Below, piece by piece: positions 9,288 through 18,441 of a stretch of 51,430 nt of DNA (the stretch's first letter is position 1; every line of letters starts with the position of its first letter). The DNA comes from an uncultured Pelagibacteraceae bacterium (lineage in GTDB: Bacteria; Pseudomonadota; Alphaproteobacteria; Pelagibacterales; Pelagibacteraceae), in assembly GCA_902517175.1 (NCBI GenBank), contig CABYBM010000004.1, positions 1 through 51,430 of the forward strand, read 5' to 3'. A program made the translations under genes and the position numbers. The notes under the pieces are model-generated. The model saw nothing but the letters and a program-made list of their open reading frames with translations, did no database searches and was not told where the DNA came from.

Positions 9288-9907
9288 AACTGAACTAAGT
9301 TCTGAAATTCTTGTTTAATCACATCCCACTTTAATATCATAGAATTTAAGACAATTTTACGATCTAAAGTTTTTAACTCTTCAGCAATTGGTGCCCATTT
9401 ATACAAAGAAAGTGCACTTGGATTAAATGGAAGGTCTGTATAATAAGTATTCCAATTAGTATTTTGAAATCTGATGTCAAAATCTATTCTAGCTTGGTCA
9501 ACAATATCTAATGGCATTTTATTAGAAATTTCATCATCTAAAATTTTATTAAAAATCTCTTTTGCCATATCGGTGTCTTGAAAATTAAAATTCACTCTCA
9601 AATAAGAGAAAGTAAAAAGTGATAAATCTTGAAGTGCAACGGAATAAATATTCCATTTAGCAAGATTAACTGAACCCATGAATTTATCATTTTCAAAATG
9701 AAGAACATATCGTGTTCCCATTCGAGTTTTTAAATAATTGTATAAAGTTACTTGCGTAACCCACGCAGATTTAGTTTGGATAAAGGTTTCAAGTTCATCT
9801 AAATTCTTAATTTTTTTTTTAGGAATGAATGCTTTAAACATTGCAAACAAATATGTCTTAAAATCCGTAGTTGTTAAATCTTTCCAAGTTAACTTGTATT
9901 TTGACAT
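9284..9907 (-). CDS. Conserved-looking hypothetical protein beside acs and symporter
   Basis: About 207 residues if translation starts at the internal ATG ([11 protein letters not shown]); an upstream ATG at 9928 would add seven residues (MPHTGQI). The product is soluble, rich in aromatic residues and Asn/Lys, with no signal peptide or membrane helix. I do not recognise a domain. Segments such as [23 protein letters not shown] look well folded, and the position between acs and the symporter operon suggests a link to acetate use, but that is inference. Its stop codon shares bases with the stop of acs on the opposite strand. Confidence 0.7.
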   Translation of the reverse strand: MSKYKLTWKDLTTTDFKTYLFAMFKAFIPKKKIKNLDELETFIQTKSAWVTQVTLYNYLKTRMGTRYVLHFENDKFMGSVNLAKWNIYSVALQDLSLFTFSYLRVNFNFQDTDMAKEIFNKILDDEISNKMPLDIVDQARIDFDIRFQNTNWNTYYTDLPFNPSALSLYKWAPIAEELKTLDRKIVLNSMILKWDVIKQEFQNLVQF

Positions 9908-10030
9908 AATTTGCCCCGTATGTGGCATTTATACCTTAAAAAAGTCAGTAAATAAGTACCTATTATGGTTAAATTTAGGTCTTTTCAAAAGCCTCATAAT
10001 GGTTATGGTTTTGCCAGTTATAACTAAATA

Positions 10031-10041
10031 GAGAGGTAAAT
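10031..10041 (+). promoter_or_regulatory. Ribosome binding site of the symporter small subunit
   Basis: AGAGAGGTAAAT precedes the ATG at 10042. The purine-rich AGAGAGG lies about five bases upstream, a clearer Shine-Dalgarno than most genes in this window have, consistent with strong translation of the transporter. Confidence 0.6.
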
Positions 10042-10302
10042 ATGTCAAATCAAGAAAAACATTGGGAGAAATCCAGAGGTTTGCTGATGATTACGTTAGC
10101 AATCTGGTTTGTATTCTCAATTGGCATCTTCCTTTTTGGAGCTGAAATGAACGAGGTCACAGGACCTTTCGGTTATCCGTGGACATATTGGTTTACATGT
10201 CAGGGATCTCTTGGAGCATTCGTAATCCTTATTTTCTGGTTTGCGAATAGACAAGAAAAGATCGACGAAGAGTTCGGCTTTAGCGAAAGAGAGGATGAAT
10301 AA
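10042..10302 (+). CDS. DUF4212 small subunit of sodium/solute symporter
   Basis: 86 residues with two membrane helices (about 12-32 and 46-66) and an acidic C-terminus (EEFGFSEREDE). The N-terminal KHWEKSRGLLMITLAIWF and the FPFGYPWTYW-like segment (GPFGYPWTYWFTCQGSLG) mark the DUF4212 family. These proteins are encoded directly ahead of VC_2705-type sodium:solute symporters and are taken to be their accessory subunit. The stop overlaps the next start by one base (TAATG), so the two are coupled. It is more GC-rich than its surroundings, as expected for high expression. Confidence 0.9.
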   Translation: MSNQEKHWEKSRGLLMITLAIWFVFSIGIFLFGAEMNEVTGPFGYPWTYWFTCQGSLGAFVILIFWFANRQEKIDEEFGFSEREDE

Positions 10303-12113
10303 TGAAAAGTACTAATTTCATTGATAACTTGCCTAAAGTTTATGGAATCTATACCGGAGGGTTTATAGGTTTTATAATTTTAATGGCAATTGCAGAACAG
10401 ATGGGTATGACTGCGAAGGCGATCGGTATTGCTTTTGTGGCATTTACTGTATTCATCTATGCATTAATCGGTTGGCTATCACGAACAGCTCAAGCGGATG
10501 CATATTACGTAGCTGGAAGACAAGTACCAACAGTATTCAACGGAATGGCCACGGCAGCAGACTGGATGTCTGGTGCTTCATTCGTTGCAATGGCTGGAGG
10601 TATTTACTTTAAAGGTTACGGTTATATGGCTCTACTTGTAGGTTGGACTGGTGGTTACGTGTTAGTTGCATCTTTATTAGCACCGTACTTAAGAAAATTT
10701 GGCTGTTACACAGTTCCAGATTTTATAGGTACAAGATACGGTGGTAATTTAGCTAGGTTTAGTGCGGTAGTGGTTTTAACCGTTGCTTCGTTTACTTATG
10801 TAACAGCACAAATTAACGCTACAGGTACTATTGCATCTGTTGCACTTGATATCCCGTTCCAATACGCAGTTTATATTGGACTAATAAGTATCTTATTATG
10901 TTCAATGTTAGGTGGTATGAGAGGGGTAACTTGGACACAGGTTGCACAATATATTGTACTAATTATAGCATACTTACTTCCAGTATTCTGGATCAGTAAC
11001 AAAATAGGTGCGGGTTTCTTCCCTCACTTTATGTTAGCTGATGAAGTAGCTAGAATTGGAGAGTTAGAATCACAGTTTGGGTTTGTTAAAAATTCAGCTG
11101 CTGATCTAGCAACAGTACCTAAAGGGTTAGCAGGAATAACTAAAGCTCACTCTGCAGTTAACGCAACGCCTTGGGCATTTATTTCATTAGCATTGGCGAT
11201 GATGATGGGAACAGCATCATTACCTCACGTGATGATGAGATACTTTACGACACCAAGTGTAAAAGCAGCTAGAAAATCAGTAGGTTGGTCACTATTCTTT
11301 ATCTTCCTACTTTATTCTTCTGCTCCAATGTTAGCTACACTATCTAAATTATCTTTATTGGATCCAAATTTATCTACGGGTATTATTGGTAAATCAATAA
11401 CAGATGTTCAAGCGATAGATTGGTATCAAAACTGGAATGCAGCAAACCTAATGTTTGTCAGCGACTTTAACGGAAATGGAACTGTTGAATTAAACGAGTT
11501 CTTCATGGGTGGTAAAGCCGTTGTATTAGCAACACCAGAGATAGCTGGATTACCTTACGTAATCTCAGGTCTGGTTGCCGCTGGAGGTATGGCAGCTGCC
11601 ATGTCAACAGCTGATGGTTTGATCTTAGCAATTGCAAACGCTATATCACATGATGTTTACTATAAGATCATTGATCCAAAAGCGGAAACTGCAAAACGAC
11701 TAGTTGTTGCAAGGGTATTACTTGTAGTAATTGGTTTTGCTGGAGCAACGATTGCAGCAATGGAGATCCAAGGTATCTTAGGTTCGGTTATCTGGGCATT
11801 TGACTTTGCGATGTCAGGATTGTTCTTCCCACTTGTACTTGGTGTATGGTGGAAGAGAGCTAACAGACAAGGTGCTATTGCTGGTATGTTAGGAGGTCTA
11901 GCTGCTGGTACTTGGTACTTAGTTTGGGTACGAACTGGTGGAAGTGGATTCCTAGGAATTACTCAATTAACATTTGGTATCTTCGGATCAGCTGTTAGTT
12001 TGGTTGCAATGGTGGTTGTGAGTTTAATGACTCAAGAGCCAGATAAAGCAACTCAAAAAATGGTTGATGAAGTACGTGTACCAAGTGGTAAAACAATTCT
12101 TGGAAAACAGTAA
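10302..12113 (+). CDS. Sodium:solute symporter, VC_2705/ActP-like subfamily
   Basis: 603 residues with about 13 membrane helices. YYVAGRQVPTVFNGMATAADWMSGASF, the GCYTVPDFIGTRYG segment and the GLVAAGGMAAAMSTADGL segment are typical of the SSS family and of ActP-like carboxylate carriers. Placement near acs suggests sodium-driven uptake of acetate or another short carboxylate. Residues 388-399 (DFNGNGTVELNE) match an EF-hand calcium loop in a cytoplasmic or periplasmic connector; see findings. Codon use is richer in C/G at third positions than in neighbouring genes, and the gene ends in an intrinsic terminator, both pointing to high expression. Confidence 0.93.
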   Translation: MKSTNFIDNLPKVYGIYTGGFIGFIILMAIAEQMGMTAKAIGIAFVAFTVFIYALIGWLSRTAQADAYYVAGRQVPTVFNGMATAADWMSGASFVAMAGGIYFKGYGYMALLVGWTGGYVLVASLLAPYLRKFGCYTVPDFIGTRYGGNLARFSAVVVLTVASFTYVTAQINATGTIASVALDIPFQYAVYIGLISILLCSMLGGMRGVTWTQVAQYIVLIIAYLLPVFWISNKIGAGFFPHFMLADEVARIGELESQFGFVKNSAADLATVPKGLAGITKAHSAVNATPWAFISLALAMMMGTASLPHVMMRYFTTPSVKAARKSVGWSLFFIFLLYSSAPMLATLSKLSLLDPNLSTGIIGKSITDVQAIDWYQNWNAANLMFVSDFNGNGTVELNEFFMGGKAVVLATPEIAGLPYVISGLVAAGGMAAAMSTADGLILAIANAISHDVYYKIIDPKAETAKRLVVARVLLVVIGFAGATIAAMEIQGILGSVIWAFDFAMSGLFFPLVLGVWWKRANRQGAIAGMLGGLAAGTWYLVWVRTGGSGFLGITQLTFGIFGSAVSLVAMVVVSLMTQEPDKATQKMVDEVRVPSGKTILGKQ

Positions 12114-12124
12114 ATAAACTTTAT

Positions 12125-12159
12125 AAGGGGCGATTAATTTCGCCCCTTTTCTTTTTTTT
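12125..12159 (+). terminator. Intrinsic terminator of the symporter operon
   Basis: A nine-base-pair stem (AAGGGGCGA pairing with TCGCCCCTT) closes a six-base loop and is followed by TT, one C and a run of eight T. It begins 12 bases after the symporter stop. This is one of only two obvious GC-rich hairpin/T-tract terminators in the window. Confidence 0.93.
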
Positions 12160-12181
12160 CATTTTCAAATATAAATCTTAA

Positions 12182-12538
12182 ATGTCAGCGAACTTTCATC
12201 CGTTCATATATGTTATTGATTATTTTTTTGGGATAATCATGTGGACATTAATCGGTCGAGTTGCAATGAACATTTTTCAAAGAGAAGACTCTCAATTTTT
12301 TTTTATGAGAGTATTTGTTAAATATACAAATCCTTTAATCAGATTATTTAAACCAATTACCCCATCATTTATTATTGGGCCTTTGGTACCCTTATATGTG
12401 GCTTGGTTTTTTTATATGATTAGATTTTATTTAATGCCTTGGATCTTGGGCTATTCTGTTATGGGTATGCTGTCATTTCCTCTTGAAAGTGAAATATCGA
12501 GACAAATTTATCAATTTTTTGATTCAATTAAATTTTAA
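12182..12538 (+). CDS. Small membrane protein, possibly YggT-related
   Basis: 118 residues with membrane helices near 8-28 and 62-90. The segment VKYTNPLIRLFKPITPSFIIGPLVPLYVAWF (seen as YTNPLIRLFKPITP and GPLVPLYVAW) recalls the loop-plus-second-helix of YggT proteins, though key positions differ. It lies 28 bases upstream of rpe on the same strand. Function is unknown; the YggT relation is a pattern judgement. Confidence 0.6.
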   Translation: MSANFHPFIYVIDYFFGIIMWTLIGRVAMNIFQREDSQFFFMRVFVKYTNPLIRLFKPITPSFIIGPLVPLYVAWFFYMIRFYLMPWILGYSVMGMLSFPLESEISRQIYQFFDSIKF

Positions 12539-12566
12539 AAATTGATACTAGTAATTCTAGTTATCA

Positions 12567-13226
12567 ATGAAAAATATACAAATTTCACCCTCTATTTTAT
12601 CTGCCGATTTTAGTCAATTAGGTGCTGAAATTAAAAGATTAGAAGAAGGTGGTGCAGACATGATCCATGTGGATGTCATGGATGGTCATTTTGTTCCAAA
12701 TTTAACTATTGGTCCCCCTGTTATTAAAGCTCTAAGAAAACATTGCTCTTTAAAGTTTGATGTACACTTGATGATTTCACCGGTGCATAAATATATAGAG
12801 GCATATGCAAATGCTGGAGCAGATATCATTACAATTCACCCAGAAGCTACAGAAAACTTATTAGATTCAATAAAAACGATAAAAAATTTTAAAAAAAAGG
12901 TTGGGGTTTCTCTTAATCCAGAGTCAAAAATTGAACTAATTACTGAATTTTTAGATCAAATAGATTTAGTTTTAATCATGAGTGTTAATCCAGGTTTTGG
13001 GGGTCAAAAATTTATGCCAGAGGTTCTAGATAAAATTAAACAACTTAAAAAAATTCAACAAGAAAAAAGTTTAAACTTTGATATTGAGATAGATGGTGGA
13101 ATAAATTTTGAAAATTGTAAAATTGCTATTGATGCTGGAGCAAATATACTTGTTTCGGGCACAACCGTATTCAAAAGTAATGATGGAGATATAAAAAAGA
13201 ATATTGATTTATTAAAACTAAAATAA
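12567..13226 (+). CDS. rpe: Ribulose-phosphate 3-epimerase
   Basis: Rpe interconverts ribulose 5-phosphate and xylulose 5-phosphate in the pentose phosphate pathway. The 219-residue TIM barrel shows ISPSILSADFSQLG, the metal-ligand MIHVDVMDGHFVPN, FDVHLMI, VLIMSVNPGFGGQKF and IDGGIN with the second catalytic Asp. It precedes the heparinase-like gene and purH by four and zero bases, an arrangement recurrent in alphaproteobacteria. Confidence 0.97.
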   Translation: MKNIQISPSILSADFSQLGAEIKRLEEGGADMIHVDVMDGHFVPNLTIGPPVIKALRKHCSLKFDVHLMISPVHKYIEAYANAGADIITIHPEATENLLDSIKTIKNFKKKVGVSLNPESKIELITEFLDQIDLVLIMSVNPGFGGQKFMPEVLDKIKQLKKIQQEKSLNFDIEIDGGINFENCKIAIDAGANILVSGTTVFKSNDGDIKKNIDLLKLK

Positions 13227-13230
13227 GTTA

Positions 13231-14856
13231 ATGATTAATGTAAATTCCTTAGGTTTTTTAAGCCAGTTTTGCTTTGGTTTAAAAGATAATTTTAAAAAAA
13301 TTTATCAAAATTCTAATTTTTACGAAAAAAAAATTTCAAAAACTTTCAAAAATAATTTTCAGTATAAGCCAAGCCCTTACCTTCTCTCTTCAATTATAAA
13401 ATATCAAAATAAAAAATACCGAATTGAAGATTTTGCTGTTGATTCTATATGGCAAAACAAAATGAGCACAAAAGATTATGAAAAATTAAATAATTTTTTT
13501 TGGTTTTTTAGTCTGGATTTAAAATCTTCGAAAGAAACTACTCAATCAGTCATTAAAAATTGGGTAAAAAAGAATAGCAAATACAACAAAGATAGTTGGG
13601 AATTTGATATAACCTCAAAAAGAATAATTGCGTGGCTATCAAATCACCAACTCACCTATCAAGATAGCAACAAAGAATATCGTTTAATGTTTGATCATAT
13701 GATACAAAAACAAACTAACCATTTATTAAGTGAAATAAAATCCTCGAATGAATTTGAAAATAAATTAATTGGGTGTTCTGCAATAATTTTAACTGGTTTA
13801 GCTTATAAAAATGAAAAAAACTATCTTGAAAATGGATTAAGTATTTTAAAAAATATAATTAAATCCTCAATTGATAATCAGGGCTTTACAAAATCAAGAA
13901 ATATTAATCAATTAGTCTTTTACCTTAAATACTTCATCATCATAAGAGAGTGGTACAAAGAGTCTCAAAATATCATTCCAGAATATATAGATCAAACAAT
14001 ATTTTATTTAGGCTCAAGTTATTCATTTATATGGAAAAATATTGGTTCTGATGTTTTCTTTAACGGTAATTATCATTCGACCAATAATGATTTTGATCAG
14101 TATTTAAAGAGATTTGGTTATACTTTTAAAAATGATGAGAATGAGCTTGGTGGATATGCCATTTTGAAAAATAAAAAAATGGTTTTAGCGATGGATGTTG
14201 GTTCTAGTCCAAGCAAAGACTTTTCTAAAGATTATCAATACGGTGCTCTTTCCTTTGAAATATTTTCAAATCAGAAAAAATTGATAACCAATTCAGGATA
14301 TTTTTCAGATAAAAAAAACAAATTAAATAAACTCTGTAGAAGTACCGCTCTTCATAGTACTTTGGTTGTAGAGGATTTTTCTTCCTGCTCTTCCATAAGA
14401 GTTAAAAATAATATTCTGATTAATAAAGGACTAAAAGTAACAAAAAAGAACATTGTGTTTAAAAAAAATTACTGGAAAATAACAGGATCACATGATGGAT
14501 ATTTTAAAAAGTTTGGTGTAATTCATGAAAGAGAGGTTGAGTTTCATCCAGAACAAAACAAGTTTATTGGGAATGATAAAATATTAAGAAAAAACCTCAA
14601 TAAGAAGATAAAGTTTGATATTAGATTTCATCTAGATCCAAATGTAAAAGTGATGAAAACTCAAGACAATAAATCTATACTTATAGAACTAGAAGACGAA
14701 GGTTGGAAATTCAGTTGTCATAATTTGGATATAAACATTGATAATAGCCTATATTTCGGTAATAAAAATTCATACAAAGATAATCAAAATATTTTTATTT
14801 CTGGAATGAATAAAGAAAATAAGCAAATTATTAAATGGGAAATAATTAAGTTATAA
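13231..14856 (+). CDS. Heparinase II/III family protein
   Basis: 541 residues. The N-terminal half is alpha-helical (an alpha/alpha toroid in this family) and the C-terminal half is beta-rich, with GNYHSTNNDFDQYLKRFGYTF and a polysaccharide-lyase-like segment around STALHSTLVVEDFSS. Proteins of this family cleave acidic polysaccharides, but the version found between rpe and purH in alphaproteobacteria has no established substrate and lacks an obvious signal peptide here. A role in envelope glycan turnover is possible. The stop overlaps the purH start (TAATG). Confidence 0.82.
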   Translation: MINVNSLGFLSQFCFGLKDNFKKIYQNSNFYEKKISKTFKNNFQYKPSPYLLSSIIKYQNKKYRIEDFAVDSIWQNKMSTKDYEKLNNFFWFFSLDLKSSKETTQSVIKNWVKKNSKYNKDSWEFDITSKRIIAWLSNHQLTYQDSNKEYRLMFDHMIQKQTNHLLSEIKSSNEFENKLIGCSAIILTGLAYKNEKNYLENGLSILKNIIKSSIDNQGFTKSRNINQLVFYLKYFIIIREWYKESQNIIPEYIDQTIFYLGSSYSFIWKNIGSDVFFNGNYHSTNNDFDQYLKRFGYTFKNDENELGGYAILKNKKMVLAMDVGSSPSKDFSKDYQYGALSFEIFSNQKKLITNSGYFSDKKNKLNKLCRSTALHSTLVVEDFSSCSSIRVKNNILINKGLKVTKKNIVFKKNYWKITGSHDGYFKKFGVIHEREVEFHPEQNKFIGNDKILRKNLNKKIKFDIRFHLDPNVKVMKTQDNKSILIELEDEGWKFSCHNLDINIDNSLYFGNKNSYKDNQNIFISGMNKENKQIIKWEIIKL

Positions 14857-16391
14857 TGAAAAAAATAAAAACAGCTTTAATTTCTGTGTCAGATAAAAAA
14901 AATCTAAAACCTCTTTTAAAGGTACTAAAAAAAAATAAAATAAAAATTATTAGTTCTGGTGGTACCTCTAGAGAAATTAAAAAATTAAAATTCAATTGTA
15001 TTGAAGTTTCAAAATTTACTAATTCACCAGAAATTTTAGATGGAAGAGTTAAAACACTTCACCCTAAAATACATGCTGGAATTTTAAACAAAAGAAATAA
15101 TAAGTTGCACTTAAAAGATTTAAAAATTAATAATTTTGAAAATATAGATTTAGTTGTCATTAATTTCTATCCATTTGAAAATACTTTAAGAAAAACCACT
15201 AATCACAGCAAAATAATTGAAAATATTGATGTGGGTGGGCCAACGATGGTAAGGTCAGCAGCCAAAAATTACAAGGATGTAACAGTAATTACTTCATCAG
15301 ATCAATACAATGAATTAATAAATCAATTAAATAAATATAAAGGATCTACATCTCTGAATTTTAGGGAAAGACTATCAAGAGTTGCTTTTACTGAAACAGC
15401 TTACTATGACTCCGTAATTTCGGATTATTTTAACAAAATTACTCATACAAATTTTCCAAAAAAAAAAGTTTTTCATGGAAATTTAATTGAGAAACTAAGG
15501 TATGGTGAAAATCCTCACCAAGAAAGTGGGATCTATTCAAAAAATTCAAAAATGGATATCAAACAAATCCATGGAAAACAACTTAGCTATAATAATTATA
15601 ATGATATTTTTGCAGCACTAACAATTTCAAAATCATTACCAAAAAATACTGGAACAGTAATTGTTAAACATGCAAATCCCTGCGGTGTATCGATTAAAAA
15701 AAACCATCTTGAAAGCTACAAAGCTGCATTTGCATGTGACCCGGTTAGCGCATTTGGAGGAATAGTTTCATGTAATTTTAAAATAAGCAAAGCTTTAGCA
15801 ATTGAATTAAATAAACTATTTCTTGAAGTAATTATTGCTAATAATTTTGACCGTAATGCTTTAGAAATATTAAAAAAAAAGAAAAATTTAAGATTAATAG
15901 ATGCTTCAGGTTACTCAATAAATAATATTTTTAAACATGTATCAGCTAATAATGAAATATTAATTCAATCAGAAGATTTTAAAAAATTCACTACAAATGA
16001 TTTTAAAATTGTTTCAAAACGGAAACCAAGTACAGAAGAAATGAGAAATTTAATTTTTGCATTTAATGTATGTCGATATGTTAAATCAAATGCAATAGTT
16101 CTTGCTGCAAAAGGAACAACCGCTGGTATTGGATCTGGACAACCAAGTCGTCTAGATAGTTGTAAAATGGCGATTGACAAAATGAAGAAATTTTCAAATA
16201 TAAATGAAAATTTAGTAGCAGCCTCGGATGCATTTTTTCCATTTGTTGACGGTATAGAGCAATTGGTACAATCTGGAATTCAGGCGGTGATCCAACCATC
16301 AGGATCAATAAGAGATAAAGAGATAATTAGATTTGCAAACCAAACAGATACAGTTTTAGTTTTTTCAAACACCAGACACTTTAGACATTAG
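14856..16391 (+). CDS. purH: Bifunctional AICAR transformylase / IMP cyclohydrolase
   Basis: PurH carries out the last two steps of IMP synthesis using 10-formyl-THF. The 511-residue protein has an N-terminal MGS-like cyclohydrolase domain (ALISVSDKKNL, LDGRVKTLHPKIHAGIL, VVINFYPFE, DVGGPTMVRSAAKN) and a C-terminal transformylase domain (YGENPHQ, VKHANPCGVS with the catalytic Lys/His, DPVSAFGGIV, GIGSGQPSRLDS, DAFFPF). It overlaps the convergent pterin dehydratase gene by 11 bases at the 3' end. Confidence 0.97.
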   Translation: MKKIKTALISVSDKKNLKPLLKVLKKNKIKIISSGGTSREIKKLKFNCIEVSKFTNSPEILDGRVKTLHPKIHAGILNKRNNKLHLKDLKINNFENIDLVVINFYPFENTLRKTTNHSKIIENIDVGGPTMVRSAAKNYKDVTVITSSDQYNELINQLNKYKGSTSLNFRERLSRVAFTETAYYDSVISDYFNKITHTNFPKKKVFHGNLIEKLRYGENPHQESGIYSKNSKMDIKQIHGKQLSYNNYNDIFAALTISKSLPKNTGTVIVKHANPCGVSIKKNHLESYKAAFACDPVSAFGGIVSCNFKISKALAIELNKLFLEVIIANNFDRNALEILKKKKNLRLIDASGYSINNIFKHVSANNEILIQSEDFKKFTTNDFKIVSKRKPSTEEMRNLIFAFNVCRYVKSNAIVLAAKGTTAGIGSGQPSRLDSCKMAIDKMKKFSNINENLVAASDAFFPFVDGIEQLVQSGIQAVIQPSGSIRDKEIIRFANQTDTVLVFSNTRHFRH

Positions 16392-16725
16392 TTATTTTAT
16401 CTATTTTTGCTGCTAAGATAAAATCATTCTCAGAAAGTCCTTTTATTGCATGAGTAGTAACTCTTACTTCGGCGTAGCCCCAACCAAATAAAATGTCAGG
16501 ATGATGACCTTCTTCTTCAGAAATTTTTCCAACTTCATTTACAAATACTTGACTTTTTAAAAAATTTTTAAACTTGAATTTTTTGGATAAGAAAAATATT
16601 TCTTCTTCACCTTTTGTAATATCCCATCCATCTACTTTCTTTTGGTATTTATGAATTTCAGATATATCAAACGGTAAAACTCCGCCCTCGCATGGCATAC
16701 ATTTTTTTTCTGTTAAATCACTCAT
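16381..16725 (-). CDS. 4a-hydroxytetrahydrobiopterin dehydratase (PCD/DCoH family)
   Basis: 114 residues matching pterin-4a-carbinolamine dehydratase. The family motif E-E-x-x-H-H-P-D is present as SEEEGHHPDILFGWGYAEV, followed by TTHAIKGLSENDFILAAKID with the third active-site histidine. PCD proteins recycle oxidised pterin cofactors or act in alternative folate/molybdopterin roles in bacteria that lack phenylalanine hydroxylase; no such hydroxylase is in the window. The start overlaps the FkbM gene end by eight bases. Confidence 0.93.
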   Translation of the reverse strand: MSDLTEKKCMPCEGGVLPFDISEIHKYQKKVDGWDITKGEEEIFFLSKKFKFKNFLKSQVFVNEVGKISEEEGHHPDILFGWGYAEVRVTTHAIKGLSENDFILAAKIDKITNV

Positions 16726-17632
16726 TACAAAGGAAGTCCTCTAAGGTTTTTGATGAATTTTTAATAAGATAAAAATTTCCAATAGTTTGATGCCTTTTTT
16801 GTAAATTATTTATTTTACTCAAAATATTATCTAAATTTTTTTTATTATTATTTGTGTCATATATAGAATAATTATATCTTATTAGAAAATTTTTTAAATA
16901 TTCAATATTGTCCTCTTTTCCAAAAATATATTTTGAAAACTCTATTATTATTAACGGTGAATAATTCTTAACAAGCTCTAATGAGCCTTGTATTGCACTC
17001 ATTTCGTTTCCCTCGATATCTAGTTTAATGATAATTTTATAGTTTTCTAAATCATGATTTTTGACAAGGGTATCAATCTTGACTGTACTGATAATGCTTA
17101 CTTCTCGAGATTTGTAATTTTGATGCGTTATGGAACTTTCCCAATCTTTTTCGCTTTCATTAAAAGTAATTGTTTTATTGTCACTGTCAGATACTGCCTT
17201 ATTTAAAGAAAGTATATTAGTAAATTTATTTAAATCTAAGTTTTTATTAAACTCCACAAGAGTATTTTTTGATGCTTCAACTGAAATAATTTTATTTTCC
17301 TCGGAAAGAGAAGCTACATAAAATGAGTAAAAACCATAATTAGATCCGCAATCCAAAAAAAAAATCTTATTTTTTTTACTTAATTTGTTAATTGTATTTA
17401 ACTCGTGATAATCACCAAATTCACATTTTTTAAGTAAAAAATAAGAAGTTTTATTTTTATTTATGCTTCCGTAAATTCTAAAATTATTGATATTCAAAAT
17501 TATATCGTTAATTAAAAAACTTCTTACAACTCTAAATAAGAAGTAATAAAATAAATTATTTTTTAAAGTACTTATATTTTTATTGTTTAAGTATTTTTGA
17601 AAAATAGAAGTTATAAATTTTGATTTAATCAC
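16718..17632 (-). CDS. FkbM-family methyltransferase
   Basis: 304 residues. The SAM-binding motif FLDCGSNYGFYSFYVA is followed by ISVEASKNTLVEF (acidic ribose-binding residue) and KLDIEGNEMSAIQGS, the FkbM signature. Members methylate hydroxyl groups of sugars, often in surface glycans or polyketides. The gene is very AT-rich and Asn/Lys-rich even for this genome and lies between a housekeeping pterin dehydratase and tRNA-Gly. It is probably an accessory surface-modification gene, with its acceptor unknown. Confidence 0.85.
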   Translation of the reverse strand: MIKSKFITSIFQKYLNNKNISTLKNNLFYYFLFRVVRSFLINDIILNINNFRIYGSINKNKTSYFLLKKCEFGDYHELNTINKLSKKNKIFFLDCGSNYGFYSFYVASLSEENKIISVEASKNTLVEFNKNLDLNKFTNILSLNKAVSDSDNKTITFNESEKDWESSITHQNYKSREVSIISTVKIDTLVKNHDLENYKIIIKLDIEGNEMSAIQGSLELVKNYSPLIIIEFSKYIFGKEDNIEYLKNFLIRYNYSIYDTNNNKKNLDNILSKINNLQKRHQTIGNFYLIKNSSKTLEDFLCNE

Positions 17633-17639
17633 TTTAAAA

Positions 17640-17714
17640 TGGAGCGGGCAAAGGGGGTCGAACCCTCGACCTTCTCGTTGGCAACGAGACGCTCTACCAC
17701 TGAGCTATGCCCGC
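17640..17714 (-). tRNA. tRNA-Gly (anticodon GCC)
   Basis: Read on the minus strand the gene starts GCGGGCATAGCTCAG and ends with an encoded CCA. The seven-base acceptor stem GCGGGCA pairs with TGCCCGC, the D arm holds AGCTCAGTGGTAGAGC, the anticodon stem-loop CTCGTTGCCAACGAG presents GCC, and the T arm reads GAGGGTTCGACCCCC. All four arms form; 75 bases with CCA. GCC reads GGC and GGU. Confidence 0.98.
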
Positions 17715-17795
17715 ATAAATTGTTGATATAGTTAAACGTTTTTTTTAATTCAATCAATACAAAATAACAATAGATGTGTTATAATTATATAAAAA

Positions 17796-18440
17796 ATGAA
17801 TAAAGAAGATCTCCCAAATCATATACCAATATTTCCGTTGAGTAATTTTATTATTTTTCCTAAAGCTACTGTACCATTGAATATTTTTGAACCTCGTTAC
17901 ATTGATATGATTAATGACAGTATGAAATCAAATAAGATGATTGGCATGATACAGCCAAAAACTTCAGCGGATAAAAGTAATATTCCTGAACTTCACGAAA
18001 TTGGGTGTTTAGGAAAAATAACAAGTTTTAGAGAAACTGAAGATGGTCGCTATCTAATTGAATTAAAAGGAATCATAAGATTTAAATATATTGCGGAGTT
18101 AAATACTGAGAAGAGGTATAGAGTTCTCAATGTAGATTATGAAAACTTTTACCAAGATTTCAAAAGTGAAAAAGAAAATTTAAAATTTTCTGACCTAGAG
18201 TTAATTTTTAAAGATTTAAAATCATTGTTCGAAAAAAGAGGTTTTATAATTAACTGGAAAGCTTTAGAAAAACAAAGCCTTGATGAAACAATAAATGCCT
18301 TGGCTATGGCATCTCCTTTTTCATTAGAAGAGAAACAAATATTATTAGAGTCAAAGAACTTAGATACTAGAAAAAATAAAATAGCTGAAATTTTAAGCAC
18401 ATACACATATGATGTTTACGATAATACAACAATTCAGTAG
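17796..18440 (+). CDS. LON peptidase substrate-binding-domain protein
   Basis: 214 residues with the LON N-terminal domain only (IPIFPLSNFIIFPKATVPLNIFEPRYIDMI; GCLGKITSFRETEDGRYLIELKG) and no AAA or protease domain. Stand-alone LON-domain proteins are common in alphaproteobacteria; their role is unproved, perhaps protein quality control or substrate recruitment. It converges on the UbiH-type gene with one base between stop codons. Confidence 0.92.
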   Translation: MNKEDLPNHIPIFPLSNFIIFPKATVPLNIFEPRYIDMINDSMKSNKMIGMIQPKTSADKSNIPELHEIGCLGKITSFRETEDGRYLIELKGIIRFKYIAELNTEKRYRVLNVDYENFYQDFKSEKENLKFSDLELIFKDLKSLFEKRGFIINWKALEKQSLDETINALAMASPFSLEEKQILLESKNLDTRKNKIAEILSTYTYDVYDNTTIQ

Positions 18441-18441
18441 A

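Noticed and set aside
9738-10031. Plus-strand 97-residue frame before the symporter
   Set aside because: Most of it is antisense to the hypothetical gene at 9284-9907, it has no RBS or family features, and it would need to fill the symporter promoter region.
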